A stretch of DNA of 64,000 nt, taken from the NCBI GenBank assembly GCA_002224055.1, contig AZLU01000012.1, positions 248,001 to 312,000 of the forward strand, written 5' to 3'. Position numbers and translations under genes: made by a program. The notes beneath the pieces are model-generated. The model made no database searches. It had not been told where the DNA came from and saw only the letters and a list, made by a program, of their open reading frames with translations. The stretch comes from Pezizomycotina sp. ARF18. Taxonomy: Eukaryota; Ascomycota. This document shows positions 23,012 to 34,787 of the stretch, one piece after another; the first letter of the stretch is position 1; every line of letters begins with the position of its first letter.

Positions 23012-24037
23012 TGTTTTCGTTTGATGTCGAAGGTGGATTACTTTCGCGATGTTGATGTTATTGCTGATAGAGGTGGTATAGAATGCGAAAAGCTCTAATT
23101 TTTTATTTCTTCCAACTAGCTTGGCAGGTGAGTAATATGGCAGAGAAGGTGAGGTCTTTTAAAACAACCTAGCAGCATTCAATCGCTCATTCCGTTCAGA
23201 GGAAAACGGCACTATCGCTAGATAAACCATAATGACTCGAACGCGCCACGGTAGCAGCTGACTTCGCGAGCAAGGAAGCTGCAGGATAGCTCCATCAGAG
23301 CTTTCTAGCCCCAACGCACACACTAAGTGCTCGGGACGATTCCTACCAGTTGGGTCTTGGCGTCCTCAAGCTTTTTTTTACCGAAGCACTGCCCGCTTTA
23401 CTTGCATTAGCGATGGGCAATCCTAGGATCACACAAACCTGCATGGGATCGTGAATCATTCAATCTCCTCAAGTAGTAACTGTAGGTTTGGGTGAACATC
23501 GAGTTCGAACAATCATTCCTACGACGAAATTTTCTAGCAATGAGCTACAAGAGCACAGTACGAAGTCCCTGAAGAGAAAAAAGAAAGAAAACGACAAACT
23601 GATACAGGACTCATGATCGTGATCACTAACCGCTCAACCCTCGTCAGCATCCATATACTCCATCTCGCTGTATACTCCATATGAAAAGAGAAAGTCAAAG
23701 AGGAAAAGCAGTGCAGGTACATACACAGTACAGGCTGATCAATGATGATACCTAGAAGCAAAAACAGGAGCTGGTTACTCCCATGCATATCCCATCATAA
23801 TGAAAGCAAAAAACTTCACGCCAGAGTCATAATAGTATACCACGTCCTCCATCATAAAAAGAAGCCAAAGTCAAGTCCAAGTACTCCAAAAGAAAAACCA
23901 AACACCGGTCTCGTCAGAGAAGAAGAAAGGAGGCAGAAAAAAAAGGCAAAAAGAACAAAAAAAGGGTAAGAGCAATATAAGTGACTGGGGGTTCGATCCG
24001 ATATCCCCTATCATATAAAAAAGACCATTCCGAATAA
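23012..24037. other. Intergenic, no supported gene
   Basis: About 1 kb. Open stretches are Lys/Lys-Ser low complexity (A-rich sequence near 23900-23970), not a gene. Confidence 0.4.
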
Positions 24038-26199
24038 TCAAGCCATCCACTCATCCTTCTCGCAAGGAATCAGCCTCTCATAAAACCCCGTAAAGTAACT
24101 CTCACTCTTCCACTGTGCCCCAAACCTCCCACCGCCATCTTGATCACTGTCCTCCCCTTCCTTCAAAAACCAGCCTTCCTCTCCGCAATAATCGGCTGGT
24201 AAAACAACCTCAAGCACTCCAACTCCCACCACTTCTCCTCCTGCACCAACTTGCCCACGATCGCAATCCCATACGCATCCGCCCTCATCGCAACCCTCCT
24301 CGCGAAGAAAGCCCTCTTGGTATCGAACGCGCAAAGGACTATAACGTCCAACATCGCGACGAGCTCTACGTAATCCTCAGACGAAGCGATACACATAGCA
24401 CACTGTAAGTGCTCCGAACTGAGTAACTCTCGAGATGCTGGACGCTGAACTTCGTGTCGCGCGCTTCCTTCTTGACGTCTTCGACGATCTCCATCAGGAG
24501 AATCTTGCGAGTTTTGTAGTCCCAGTTACCGACGTAAGCACGGACCGCGTCGATGACGTCGTCGCGCTCGGTGATGTCCTGGAGGAGCAGGCGGCGTACA
24601 TCAGCCTCCTCATAGCTTCCGGGTCGATGTTACCCTTGACCATTTCGTCGACGTCGAGCATTTGTACGTCATCGTCGGTCAGGGTGTCGGTGTTCAGCTC
24701 TTGGGAGACATAGGAGAGGATTTCATGCATGGGGTGGCAGCGGCGACTTGGAGTTCCGGGAAAACGCCACAGGTGAGGTCGTCGTCCGTAAGTTGGTCGC
24801 CTAGGAGGAAGCGGGCAGCCTTGGGCCACACTAGAAACACACATACCGTTAGCCTTTTGAAAACGAAGAGAGTTTGAAGGGAGAGGAAAAAGAAACTTAC
24901 TGCTGAAGAAAAATCCGCCTTCTCATCCTCGTACTTCGAAAAGACATTCTTGTTCGTACCCCTGATAACAGGCTCGCTTCCGACGGTAGGGGGATTCGCA
25001 ACAATTTCCGAAGGTTCCAATACCCTTTCGTACTCCGGTGGCGTAAACTTCCACGAAAAGCCGGAGGGATTCGCTGGCCCAGCGTCGAAGATAGCTTGCT
25101 CTTCGAATCCAACGGAGAACGCTTAGGAGCGCCCTGTGATTTCTTCACTCGGAGACTCCTTTTGAGATTCGTTCCGCTGTATCCCGGGATCCCGTCGACA
25201 ACAGCGACATTCTCTACTTCTTTGAGCGCCGCCGTTTCCGGAACGTTAACCACAACCGGATACTGGCGGACTCTCACCCGGGTACCTCAGCGAGCTCAGA
25301 AGCGACGGAATCGCATGCGGAGGGTAAAGCGAATCGTTATCGTCCGGGTAAGTCGGGATGTAATCCGTGCGGACGGGCTTATTCTCCACTCCACCGATTT
25401 TCTTCACCGTCGCGGCACCGAGAGAGATGGTATTCGTGACGTTAATAAGCGGCTGCGGGTCGTTCGGTCCTTGCCCGGGCTTGAAGTACTCGTGCAGACC
25501 CTGCGCGCTGCCAGGAGAAGGCAAGGTGACTGGACTTGGCATGTCGAGACACCTGGGGTGCTCGTGGTAACCCTGTCCCCTCCTCGGATCGATCTTCAAC
25601 GGCTGGTGCCACCTCGGCCTCGTTGCGGCTTCCTTCTTTGACTTTGGCATGTTCTCGAGGATACCGGCGGGGTCCGGACTAGGACTCTTGCTGTCGAGCG
25701 GAAGTTCGGGTGGTGCAAAGTGAGCGGATCGAGCTTCACGGGCTTCTGGAGGCGTTCGGGCGAAGGGGCGCTGCTCCTGTTGGAGGCGACTGGCGTGAGG
25801 CCCATGTCGACGGTGATGTGAGTTGTGGTGGTATGTTTGCCTTTCTTGGTCTTTAAAACCTTCGAGGCCCTGGTCTTGAGCCTTGAGAAACGGTTGCGGA
25901 TGTCGAGACCGGTCCTCGAGCTTCTACCGGGTGGAAAAGGAGGCGGCGGCGGCGGAGTAGGAGGTTTGGGGTCATTCTCGTGGAGAGTATCTGGTGATCA
26001 AAAGAGGTAAAGAGCGATCAGCTTCGGCTGCAGGGAGAGATGAAGGGAATATGACGTAAACTCACCTCCCTCGTTGTCGCGAACCTGATCCTCTGCTTCT
26101 TGGTAGGGCTGCTCGCCTGGAATTGCTAGAGATGGACATGCGGTTGACGCCGTAATCGAGCTCCTCGATGCCGACTTCGCTCTGGCGTTTCGGCGGCAT
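24038..26199 (-). CDS. Large unknown protein with Pro-rich N-terminus and helical C-terminus
   Basis: Starts MPPKRQSEVGIEELDYG at 26199 and runs to the basic SSPTKKQRIRFATTRE. A GTGAGT...CAG intron follows (25991-26065). Exon 2 is Pro- and Lys-rich (PPTPPPPPPFPPGRSS, RFSRLKTRASKVLKTKKG, KPVKLDPLTLHHPNF) and then a long central region (HEYFKPGQGPNDPQPL, TVKKIGGVENKPVRTDYI). A second intron (24831-24900, GTAAGT, branch GGCTAACGG, CTAG) leads into WPKAARFLLGDQLTDDD and an all-helical acidic domain (ILSYVSQELNTDTLTDDD, MRRLMYAACS, VRAYVGNWDYKTRKILL, DYVELVAMLDVIVLCAF). It ends YFTGFYERLIPCEKDEWM at 24038. I do not recognise it. The C-terminus resembles stacked helical repeats; the N-terminus looks disordered and possibly nuclear. 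At least four frame changes occur. Two good introns and the continuity of sense support one gene of about 650-700 residues. Confidence 0.6.
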
Positions 26200-26577
26200 G
26201 GTGGAGATGGCGAATCTGCAAACCTTGAAGAGATGAAGGAACGGGATAAACCAGATTAGAGCTTGTAGATATAACGTGGTCCCGATGTTTCGAGACTCGG
26301 ATGAACGCGGGGATGACGATGTTTAGTGGGAGAGATGTTTTGAGGGGGAAATCTAAGAATAACGGCGTCGGGGGCATCATCGGGTATCCCTCAACATCTT
26401 TGAATAAGTTAAGAATCATTATTGATCAAAAGATACGCAGTAAATCGTTTATGGCAGTAAGCGGTCGTCGCCGATATAAAAAGCATAAAAAGTGGATAAA
26501 TGCATTAGATATAAATAAGATTTAGAAAATGAATAAAAGTATCAAATAGCGGGCGAGAACTGCCGGAATGTTCAACG
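26200..26577. other. Intergenic between divergent genes
   Basis: Short divergent promoter region; no element identified. Confidence 0.35.
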
Positions 26578-26835
26578 AGCTTGAAAGAAACATTGCTCTC
26601 GAGGAGCCCGAGATCTCCGATCCCGCAAGCGCCAACGTCTTGTTTGCTTCCATATACTCCGCCGGTCACGAAGCATCTCTATATCTGTGAAAGTGTTCGA
26701 ATACCTTGACGATGATCATCTCACGAATCAAAACATCTATCTCCAGTTCCTGTCAAAGTACAAAGATGCTTTATTCTCAACAATGCGGACCTTTTCATGG
26801 ACGAGGGAGTACCTGCAAGGTAGGAAGGACCTCTA
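26578..26835 (+). pseudogene. Possible gene fragment, unknown
   Basis: The ATG at 26578 gives MFNELERNIALEEPEI, then NVLFASIYSAGHEASLY. A one-base shift leads to SVKVFEYLDDDHLTNQN and FLSKYKDALFSTMRTF, then SWTREYLQ, where a GTAGGA donor-like site follows. The stretch reads like real protein but no domain is recognised and no convincing downstream exon was found. It may be the 5' part of a small gene or a remnant. Confidence 0.3.
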
Positions 26836-28625
26836 GATCTAATGATGTAAACGATCATGGTGAGCATGCTAGATAGAGTTCATGGCGAAAAGTGGAGTCT
26901 GCGGGTCTCTACTTCAAGTTCACGCTTAATCTAAGTCGCTCGCTAGTTGCAAATGCGGTGATGCATATCTAGGCGAATGGCCGCATGATTCGCTGCGTTC
27001 GCGCTTCAGCACTGTAGCTGCCTTGTCAAGGCCCATGGATTCATAATGCGCACCCACGCGTTAGTTCGCGATTGCGCCCTGTTTATCTATGGGTGGTTAC
27101 CAGGTTGATATCATGGTCTAGATGTATGGCATACGAGTCGGCAATAGCCACCGATATCGGATGAAGATGCACGAGACGATGAATGAAAAGGGATGCCGTG
27201 GACCTCTCTTCGAACTTCGCCGAAATCTCGGAGGCATGGATCCCAGCCACGGAACGCTCTCTTCGGACATGCTCCGTCCGTATTAGTGCCTTAAATTTTA
27301 AGTCAGCCATTGCAGTGCTTCAGCGTAGGAAAGGAAAGCTACAGCTGTCCCTCACATTCTGCTCATAATCACGTCAGATCGGATTCCATTTCCATCGCTG
27401 GATAGAAAACCCGAAGTATCGATTTTGTCCAGTCTTAACAAGTTACGGCCTTCCAAACATCGCATAGTACCAAAACACGCGCACCTTCCACATTTCACAT
27501 GGACAACCAATTTCTCGGTCAAGCGGCATCTCCCTTCAAAACTGCAACTGCAAGGAACCGGGATTGTTAAAACTTGGCTTTACGAAGGCGAATACCCATC
27601 AAACTTCATACTACACACTGCTCGCAGCTACATAATACCCATGTTTGTTTCCATGCGTGGTTTGCGTGGGTTTTTGGTTTCATCCGTTTTTGCCGAAACA
27701 CGTTTTCCGTTTCCTTCCTTTCCCTTGAAAGCTCGCGAATCCTTTTAGGCATGTGCTTTAAAAGAAAACCTAGGTTGAGAGAAAATTTTCGCCACAGCGG
27801 AGTTTAGAATTTTTACTGAAATTCGAGTATGGAGGTTGTTGGATGTTCAAGTTGTTAATATTTTCAAAAACAATTGATCCCCTTGTCCCCCGTATCCCCC
27901 AAGCAGCCGCATTATTCATAGAGTGAACATTACCCTTAGGATTACTCCGGCATCGGAATAATGCCTGAGAAAGGAGGCTCAATTCTTATCGGGATGCTAG
28001 ATGCTACATCGTTCGCAATTAGTTATAATTTTTATGCACGTATCAGACATCAGACGGCGGAAGACGTCAACTTCGGATGGTGGGAAATATTCTCAGATTA
28101 ATTAGCCTCTCACAGGGATATAGACTCCGGCACCGGTCATATGTGAAAGAATCATCACGATGCTCCTCCGGGTCTTTCTTTTCCCCGGGAGCATCAAGCA
28201 CTGGCGGGTAACGGGCTTGTAACACCATAGCCTATAGGAGAAGCCTGATGAGCGTCAAATATATTATACCAACATTCTTCAAGAAGAGATCATCAAGTCA
28301 AGCTTCTAAAGCTTGAGCTTGCTTCAGAATTCCAAAAAGCGGTGGGTCTCCGCATCCTCTCCACAAACTCCACATACCGACATGTTTCTGTTGGACTTTC
28401 TCCCCTTGGCTCCATCTTTTTTTTTTTCCTCTAACGAAACTAGATCGCCCACTATCGCGTTCAAAACAATCCTCGGAAAGCGAAATAGGAAAACTTCTAA
28501 TGATATATCCCCTTTTTATGCGCTATCCACATCAGAAGACCTCGTAAGAGAGAAGTTTTATTGTTCTTTTTATTTTGGGGGTTACTTCGGGTAACAAATT
28601 TCGGATTAAATAGCTTGGTTCAGCG

Positions 28626-28649
28626 TTTTTTTTTTTTTTTTTTTTTTTT
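28626..28649. repeat. T tract, 24 nt
   Basis: Uninterrupted T run. Confidence 0.9.
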
Positions 28650-28890
28650 GAGTTAGAGCAAAGGGAGGCTCCTGGCGGTCGCAAAGGGTATCCGAAGATA
28701 GAACCTTCCTTAAACGTGAATTTTGCTCTCGCTCAATCGCTTCGCGAAATTGGGATTCTTCCTTGGCCCCTCGCTCACCGAAGAAGACCATCATCCACGT
28801 CTCTCTTCACGCGGATACCTCCGTTTTTTTCAACCACGGACGCGGGCTTCTTTTATGGCTTGAATCAGCCCCAAACTGATGAACTTTTTT

Positions 28891-28909
28891 ATTATTATTA
28901 TTATTATTA
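28891..28909. repeat. ATT microsatellite
   Basis: Six ATT units. Confidence 0.9.
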
Positions 28910-29884
28910 GATGTTTTTTTTTTCTGCTCATATTTGATTATACTGTAACTGCCAGTGTCTTATTTTTGCGCTATCGTGACACAAAACGCGATGTGTTCTG
29001 TCAAAATGAGCGTTTCCGATAACAAGATTATACAGATTGAGAGTAGTAGTATCTCCGCTACTGCGGTGTTCTTTCTTCGAAACGGGCATCTAGAAGCCAT
29101 TGATTGGATTGACACATTCCTTCACACATTTCGTTTTCTTCCCCCTTCGCAAGAAAGAAACACGCAATATATATACGAGAGTTCTCGTGGGACAAAATTT
29201 TGATTCGAGCCCCCACCACCGCCTTTTGCGGTTTCTAGCAGCTCTCTTAAATTCTTTTCGCTTGTACTATCCTCACAGACGCATGAACAACCGGCCCACC
29301 ACTGCATTTTGGGGCATGTGGTCCTTCCGTGCATCTTTCTAGCTTTTCTGCGGGGAGATTTGGGGGAAGAATCGTCGTTTCATCGTGCCAAGTTCGGGAG
29401 CGCTACGACCCCTAGGGCCTGGGCGCACATGTCAAAAATTGCACAATAATTAACGCCTCTTCCATATATAAAATAGATACTTTTGTAACAAATGTCATGT
29501 CAATCATACCAATACTAATATTACTTCGCCCCCACTAAATTTTCCTGACTGAACGTTACTGGCAATTCCAAGCTTCCAAGTGCAAATTAATACTCCGTCG
29601 TTGATATAATAATTTTTTTATCGACGCATATCCTCTCAGCAGGTATTATGCCGTACAGTTGACCCTTGCAGCCGTCCGGCATCCGAAAGACTCGCAGAGT
29701 TGAAAGAATATATTCGCTTGCCTTCCCCCTGGTCACTTTTTCTCGAAGTTTCCCCTCGTCAAGTATTTTTTATTATTCTCGTCCCTATAATACAATTTGT
29801 TTCCTTCTCCGGTGTTTCGGTTTCGTTTCCTTTTCTTTATGTCGTGAAATTTCCTCTCTGCTCCGTGAGCAAAAATCATCAACA

Positions 29885-31217
29885 ATGTCCTGGGTAGTCC
29901 CCCCACTCCACGTCCTCCTCTCCTTCCCACCGCCAAACTACATCAACCCACCAACTCAAAACGCGCTCCTCCTCTCCGTCGAAATAACCTCCTTCGCCAT
30001 AACGTCCCTCGTCATCCTCCTGCGCTTTATCGTCCGACGCTTCCTAAACCGCAACCGACGCATCGAAGCCGACGACTACCTAATCCTCACAGCAACAGCC
30101 TTCGCATTCGCCATGACGCTCGAAAATTGCGGCGCGGTGCGGTACGGGTGGTGTAAGCACATATGGGACGTACGAAGGGAAGACTGGGAAACGCTACTCA
30201 AACTCACGACGTGCACGGAGGTTATATTCGGGTTAGCGATCGGGTTTACGAAGTTTTCGATATTGGCGTTCTACCAACGGGTTTTTAGCTTTGAGGCTAC
30301 GAGTAAGACGTTTAGGAGGTGTCTGTGGACGCTGTACGGGTTGGAGACGTGCTGGGTCATCATCAACGTCTCCGTGAGCATATTCCAGTGCGTGCCCGTG
30401 CGCGCGATATGGGACGTAACGGTGACGGACGCACGGTGTAATAATCTGTTCGCGATGGTGGCGAGTATGGCCGCGCTGAACAGCCTTACGGACGTGGCGA
30501 TATTCGCGCTGCCGATTCCGTGGGTTTGGAGGCTGTGCTTGCCGAAGCAGCAGAAGCTGGCTGTTATTGGGGCTTTTGGGCTGGGGTTTATGTATGTTTC
30601 CCTCACACTCTCGTGTTTATCTTTCGTGGCATTTTCGGAATTTTTTGATGATTTGATATTGCATACTGATAATATACGCTTTGTGTAGTGTTATAGTAGC
30701 CGGCTTCGTGAGGATATACTACCTACGCCGTATGCTGTACGGAAACTGGGACTTGACCTGTAAGCTCCCCTTCCTCCCTCCTTCTACCCTTCTCTTTCTC
30801 TCAGAATACTAATGCATTGATAAACAGGGTACGGCGCCTCCGTCTACGCCACCACGGCGATAGAAGTCGACCTCGGCATAATCTGCGCCTCAGTCCCCTC
30901 CCTAAAAGCCCTCTTCTACCGCTTGCCCTCGCCCTCCTCCCCGTCATCCTTCCCAACTACATCCTCCACAAACCCTTCCAGCTATAAACCCCACATATCC
31001 CACCGCAAAACGACGCGATATCGAATCCGTGGTATTATCACAGTAGCAAAGTCGACGAAGTCATGGGAGTTACGAGGGGAGGAGAGGAGCAGCGGAGCAG
31101 GCGACGGTGCCGGAGTGGGTTACGAACGATGTGGAGTTGGGTGATATCAAGAGGTTGGGGAATGGGGATGGGAGTAGTATGAGTGTGGGTGTGGGGGAAG
31201 GAAGGGAGCGAGGTTAG
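29885..31217 (+). CDS. Fungal rhodopsin-domain (Pth11-like) integral membrane protein
   Basis: Three exons: 29885-30591, 30689-30759 and 30828-31217. Both introns are GT-AG, the second with ACTAATG branch sequence. Exon 1 is open for 235 codons: MSWVVPPLHVLL, first helix (SVEITSFAITSLVILLRF) with its basic end, EADDYLILTATAFAFAMT, TEVIFGLAIGFTKFSILA with FYQRVF, IINVSVSIFQCVPVRAIWD (the hallmark QCxPVxxxWD before helix 5), NSLTDVAIFALPIPWVW. Exons 2 and 3 give IVAGFVRIYYLRRML and WYGASVYATTAIEVDLG with IICASVPSLKALF, completing seven helices. No CFEM domain is seen at the N-terminus. The cytosolic tail changes frame at least once and ends around VTNDVELGDIKRLG with TAG at 31215-31217. The in-frame region upstream of 29885 has no ATG, fixing the start. 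Likely a plasma-membrane receptor-like protein; ligand unknown. Confidence 0.85.
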
Positions 31218-31999
31218 CGTGCCGCCGGTGAGCGTGAGCGTGAGCGCGGCGAGGGCGGGGCGGTACGGTAGTTTATGATAATCGCATAATTTGTCAAGGG
31301 AAATTGGTATTATTGATTTCTGTAAATAACGGTGTATCGCGTTTCGGCTTAATGGGTTTTGTGCAGTATCTGCATCCTGTTGGTAATAGCTAATATAAAA
31401 GTTGAATTCAAGTTGGGTTAAGTAAATTGAAGATTTTGTACATCCGGTTTCGGACCATGATTCGTGACTATAGAAACAAAAAGAGATATATTCAAGTCAA
31501 TGCTATTGTGGTTTAGAGTTCAATATTAATTGTGCCAATGAACCAGGGACTTCAAGTTCGGGTCACAGCTGTGCATCTGTTCGTCTGGTATGAACGTCGG
31601 TATGAACGTCGATGTGAACGTTTTTCAGATTCTGAATTTCTCCATCGATACTCTGAAAATACTCATCTTTTGCCGGTATGAAAACTAGAAGGAATGTTTT
31701 TAATTTAGGAACCATTCAAAACTGAAAAGCCATGACGCAGCTCAGGAGGAACATCGTCTCAGTGGGCTCCCCCGCCTGATTTTCAATAAGCCAGACATAA
31801 AATCCAATATATACCTCTAATAGGGAGTAAATTGAAGTGTACTCGAGTCTCACGAGCGTGACCAACTCCGCTCTTTATCACACGAAGATCTGAACCATTC
31901 CTGGTTCTCTCATCCTGATCATAACAGCAAGATCCTGCACTCTATGCCCTCAGAATAGAGAAGCCATCTCACCTAGATTCTATCAAACAATATTGAATC
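31218..31999. other. Intergenic with a 12-bp tandem repeat
   Basis: Holds the short repeat at 31587-31622; otherwise nothing. Confidence 0.4.
31587..31622. repeat. 12-bp tandem repeat, three copies
   Basis: GGTATGAACGTC twice, then a diverged third copy (GATGTGAACGTT). Confidence 0.85.
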
Positions 32000-32224
32000 A
32001 TGTCGTCTCCGCTCGCAAGCTCAACCACTGCCGGCGAAGGGCAAAGAAAGATGCTCGCCCACCTTAACGGGCTAAAACACCTCCGCCTGCTACAGGTCGA
32101 GTATCTCATCAAATTGAATGAGCTGATCGAACACATCAATTTCCTCAAGAGGATACAAATACACCGAAGGATACTGTTACTTAGGAGCAAGCAGCTGTAC
32201 GAGAACCATGAGGAGAGAAGTTGA
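32000..32224 (+). CDS. Small Leu-rich helical protein, unknown
   Basis: A 74-codon frame from ATG to TGA: Ser/Thr-rich start (MSSPLASSTTAGEGQRK), then one long amphipathic, leucine-heptad helix (LNGLKHLRLLQVEYLIKLN, ELIEHINFLKRIQIH, RRILLLRSKQLYEN). Strong coiled-coil character, net basic, no signal peptide. It stands alone between two larger genes with no introns. It resembles the coiled-coil tails of the small genes at the left end of the window only in composition. Could be a genuine small ORF or chance. Confidence 0.4.
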   Translation: MSSPLASSTTAGEGQRKMLAHLNGLKHLRLLQVEYLIKLNELIEHINFLKRIQIHRRILLLRSKQLYENHEERS

Positions 32225-32479
32225 GGGCGGGCAGGTTGGTGGTGGATGTTGGCGGGAGGGGTATTAAGGTCTAGGCACACCGTTTGGAGGAGGAGGGATG
32301 TGGCGATGACTTAATCCCTAGACTCAAGACGTGAGAATACCACTAGTAGGACCTATCGTCAAAATGATATATTGTGCTACCTTTATAGGGCTTTACGTCC
32401 AATAGTAAATAATTGGTTCGAAACGAAAAAAAAAAAAACTTTTTTACTAAATTAAAAGAAAGAAAGAAAGAAAAAGAGG

Positions 32480-32526
<47 letters not shown>

Positions 32527-32774
32527 AGCTGCGAAATAAATTAAAACAAACTTCTTCCACTAAAATCTTCAAAGCAAACAACCAAACATTATTTACTATC
32601 ACGATCTAAAACAAAACAAACAACCACAAACAAAAAAAAGTTTACAAGTATTTATTCCAAACATTCAAAGATTGTAGTCTTTTCGACATCATCGTTTTCA
32701 TTCCTAGAAGTTAGACCAGCCTCTGACGTCTACGATCAATCGCAGCACAAACATCCTGTACCTTATCATAACCA
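32225..32774. other. A-rich intergenic sequence
   Basis: Dominated by GAAA repeats and a 46-nt A tract, then A/C-rich promoter-like sequence before the gene starting at 32775. Confidence 0.5.
32454..32525. repeat. GAAA repeat followed by A46 tract
   Basis: Purine-only run: several GAAA units then 46 uninterrupted A (32480-32525), the longest homopolymer in the window. Confidence 0.9.
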
Positions 32775-34787
32775 ATGTCTCGATCACCCTCCGGTCCTCC
32801 AGGTCCGGGACCGGATTCGACACGACCGCTCCCACAAACGACCTCCCACCACCCACCACCAACCGTATCCGTCGCAGCTCCTCCGCATCGGACCTAGTCT
32901 CTTCCATCCGGAGCATCTTCAGCAGCGGCAGCGCCAACTCGAGTACCGCAAGCCTCCTTGCCCCTCTCATCAGCAGTCCGGAAAAGAAATCACGCTCGAA
33001 ATCCAATTCAGTCTCCAGCGGCAGCAGTAACGAGAACAAAACCGGACCAAGGATGCCGGAAAAAGCGAAGAGCGGACGATTATCTGCATTTCAGGAAAAT
33101 GTCGGGATTAATGGGAGCAGTGGGAAGGGTAGTCGAGGAAGAAGAAAGGTTTGTTTTACATTGTTATATATCGACTCCCTGATATCTATTACGCGCGGGC
33201 GAAATACTGAAGATATTAAAATAGATAAACGCGCTACCCCTCTAAACGCGAGGCTCCCCTTCACCATCACCATCACCGAACGTCACCCGCCGCCACACTA
33301 CCACATCGCTCGACGCCCCACCAACCGCAGAATCTGAGCAATTCGAAGCGCAACAACCGCCCCGCCGCGCTTCCGACCCCGTCCAACCGAAGCACTCCCT
33401 AACCCCCCTCCATAAAAATAACCGACTTCGACCCCGCGTCCATCCCCCTCCCGTCCACACCGCTCAACGAAAACCCTCCCGCCATCAACAGTGAAACAGC
33501 ATCAGTCTGCAACCCCCCACAACTCTGGTATTAGAATCCATCCCCGAAATACCGCTACATATCAGACTCGCTGGCGTTGTCCTAGAGCATCTCTCGGACT
33601 CCGACGTCGAGACACGCTATTCCCACGACTTTTGGGTTACAAAGCCATCGTCGCAGCAGTTAGGAATATCCTTACCATCTCGAACATCGAAAAGGAAGAT
33701 CTCTGTGGAAGCGGTATGAAGAAGATCGTCAATGTTGTTGAGGGATCACGATTTGGGCGATATGGTCGCGGGTGCGATGTTGGTTAAGGTTACTGTTCCA
33801 GCTAGTATTAGCGGGAGTGATGGTGAGGATGATGAAGAGGAAGAGGAGTATTATATGAGCAGGATACAGTCGGATAAGGCGACGAAGAGTTATTTACAGG
33901 AGATACAGCTGCTGGTTACGGAAGTCAAGATGGCGTGCGAGAAATACACCACCAACAACACCAATAACAGCAAGAATATCAAGAAAGACGACGACGCAAA
34001 CGACAACGCCGCCGCCGTCGAGTCACCCAATGGCACTTCTATCCAACAGCAGCAACAGTCCAACGGAAACGTCCTCCTCCGCTCCCCATCAAACAGCAGC
34101 ACCCACGGCAAGAAGCACATCCCACCAGCCCGCTTCATAAAGCACTACACGCCTCTCTCCCTCCTTCTCTCCAACATCCACCTCTTCGGCGACCATAAGC
34201 CGCTCGAAGTAGTCCGTCTCCACTACCTCGTCGCAGATTCAGTCCCCGCATCGCCATCCCTCTCCGCTACCAACGCTGCGAAACTCCGCGTCATACTCAA
34301 CGACATCGACGCCCGTTGCCTGCCATACGTACAGCAACTAGATATGGATAACGAGCACCACTTCATCTCCGCTGAATCACTCCGCGTCGTATCCGCGATT
34401 CGCGCAAGAAGTATTTGGAGACTGAGTGTTATTGGAAGGCGGAGGGGTATTTTATCAAATGCAGGGATGAATTGAAGAAGATGACGGGAGCACCGAGGGG
34501 GCGCTTGTTTACGGGGAGGTTGATACGGAGGAGGAGATTGAGAGCAGTGGGATAGCGATGGGAGAGGGATGAGGCTGTGAGGGATGCGCTCGATGGAGGT
34601 GTTAATGAGGGGCGTTATGGGAGGGTTAGGAGGGATGGCGATGGGTATGGGAGTGGTGCGAGTAGGTCATGATGATGAGGGGGAGGTTGGAGGGGAGGTC
34701 GGAGATGATATAGAAGGGGATGGAGTGGGATATTATAGAGGAGTCTGGACGACTTTTGATATTGATATCTATGACAAGGTTACTTGA
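32775..34787 (+). CDS. Unknown protein with long Ser-rich N-terminus and acidic/Asn-rich linkers
   Basis: Starts MSRSP at 32775. After a C-run slip at 32787-32789 it continues RSSRSGTGFDTTAP, NRIRRSSSASDLVSS, SSPEKKSRSKSNSVSS and MPEKAKSGRLSAFQEN. A GTTTGT...ATAG intron-like segment lies at about 33150-33230. Then come SLDAPPTAESEQFEA, DFDPASIPLPSTPLNEN, a CCCCCC slip (33513-33518), and a conserved-looking block (LVLESIPEIPLHIRLAG, VVLEHLSDSDVETRYSHDFW). Next: DHDLGDMVAGAML, an acidic DGEDDEEEEEYY patch, an Asn/Gln-rich linker, and a second block (YTPLSLLLSNIHLFGDHK, PLEVVRLHYLVADS, LRVILNDIDARCLPYV, then YLETECYWKAEGYFIK). The 3' end changes frame several times and its stop is uncertain. I do not recognise the protein. 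Intracellular, with phosphorylation-type Ser-rich N-terminus. The opposite-strand open stretch at 32704-33039 is a shadow. Confidence 0.55.

Larger units (their letters stand above)
26836..29884. other. Gene-poor interval
   Basis: About 3 kb. Opposing open stretches of 60-100 codons (for example 27083-27310 minus, 27425-27748 plus) show no domain. Contains a T24 tract (28626-28649) and an ATT microsatellite (28891-28909). The last 200 bp are pyrimidine-rich and probably the promoter and leader of the membrane-protein gene. Confidence 0.4.

Noticed and set aside
23985-24010. GGTTCGATCC, a possible tRNA T-loop
   Set aside because: No matching D-arm, anticodon arm or acceptor stem around it.
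32704-33039. 111-codon minus-strand open stretch
   Set aside because: Starts without ATG and is the shadow of the Ser-rich plus-strand gene, whose sense is better.
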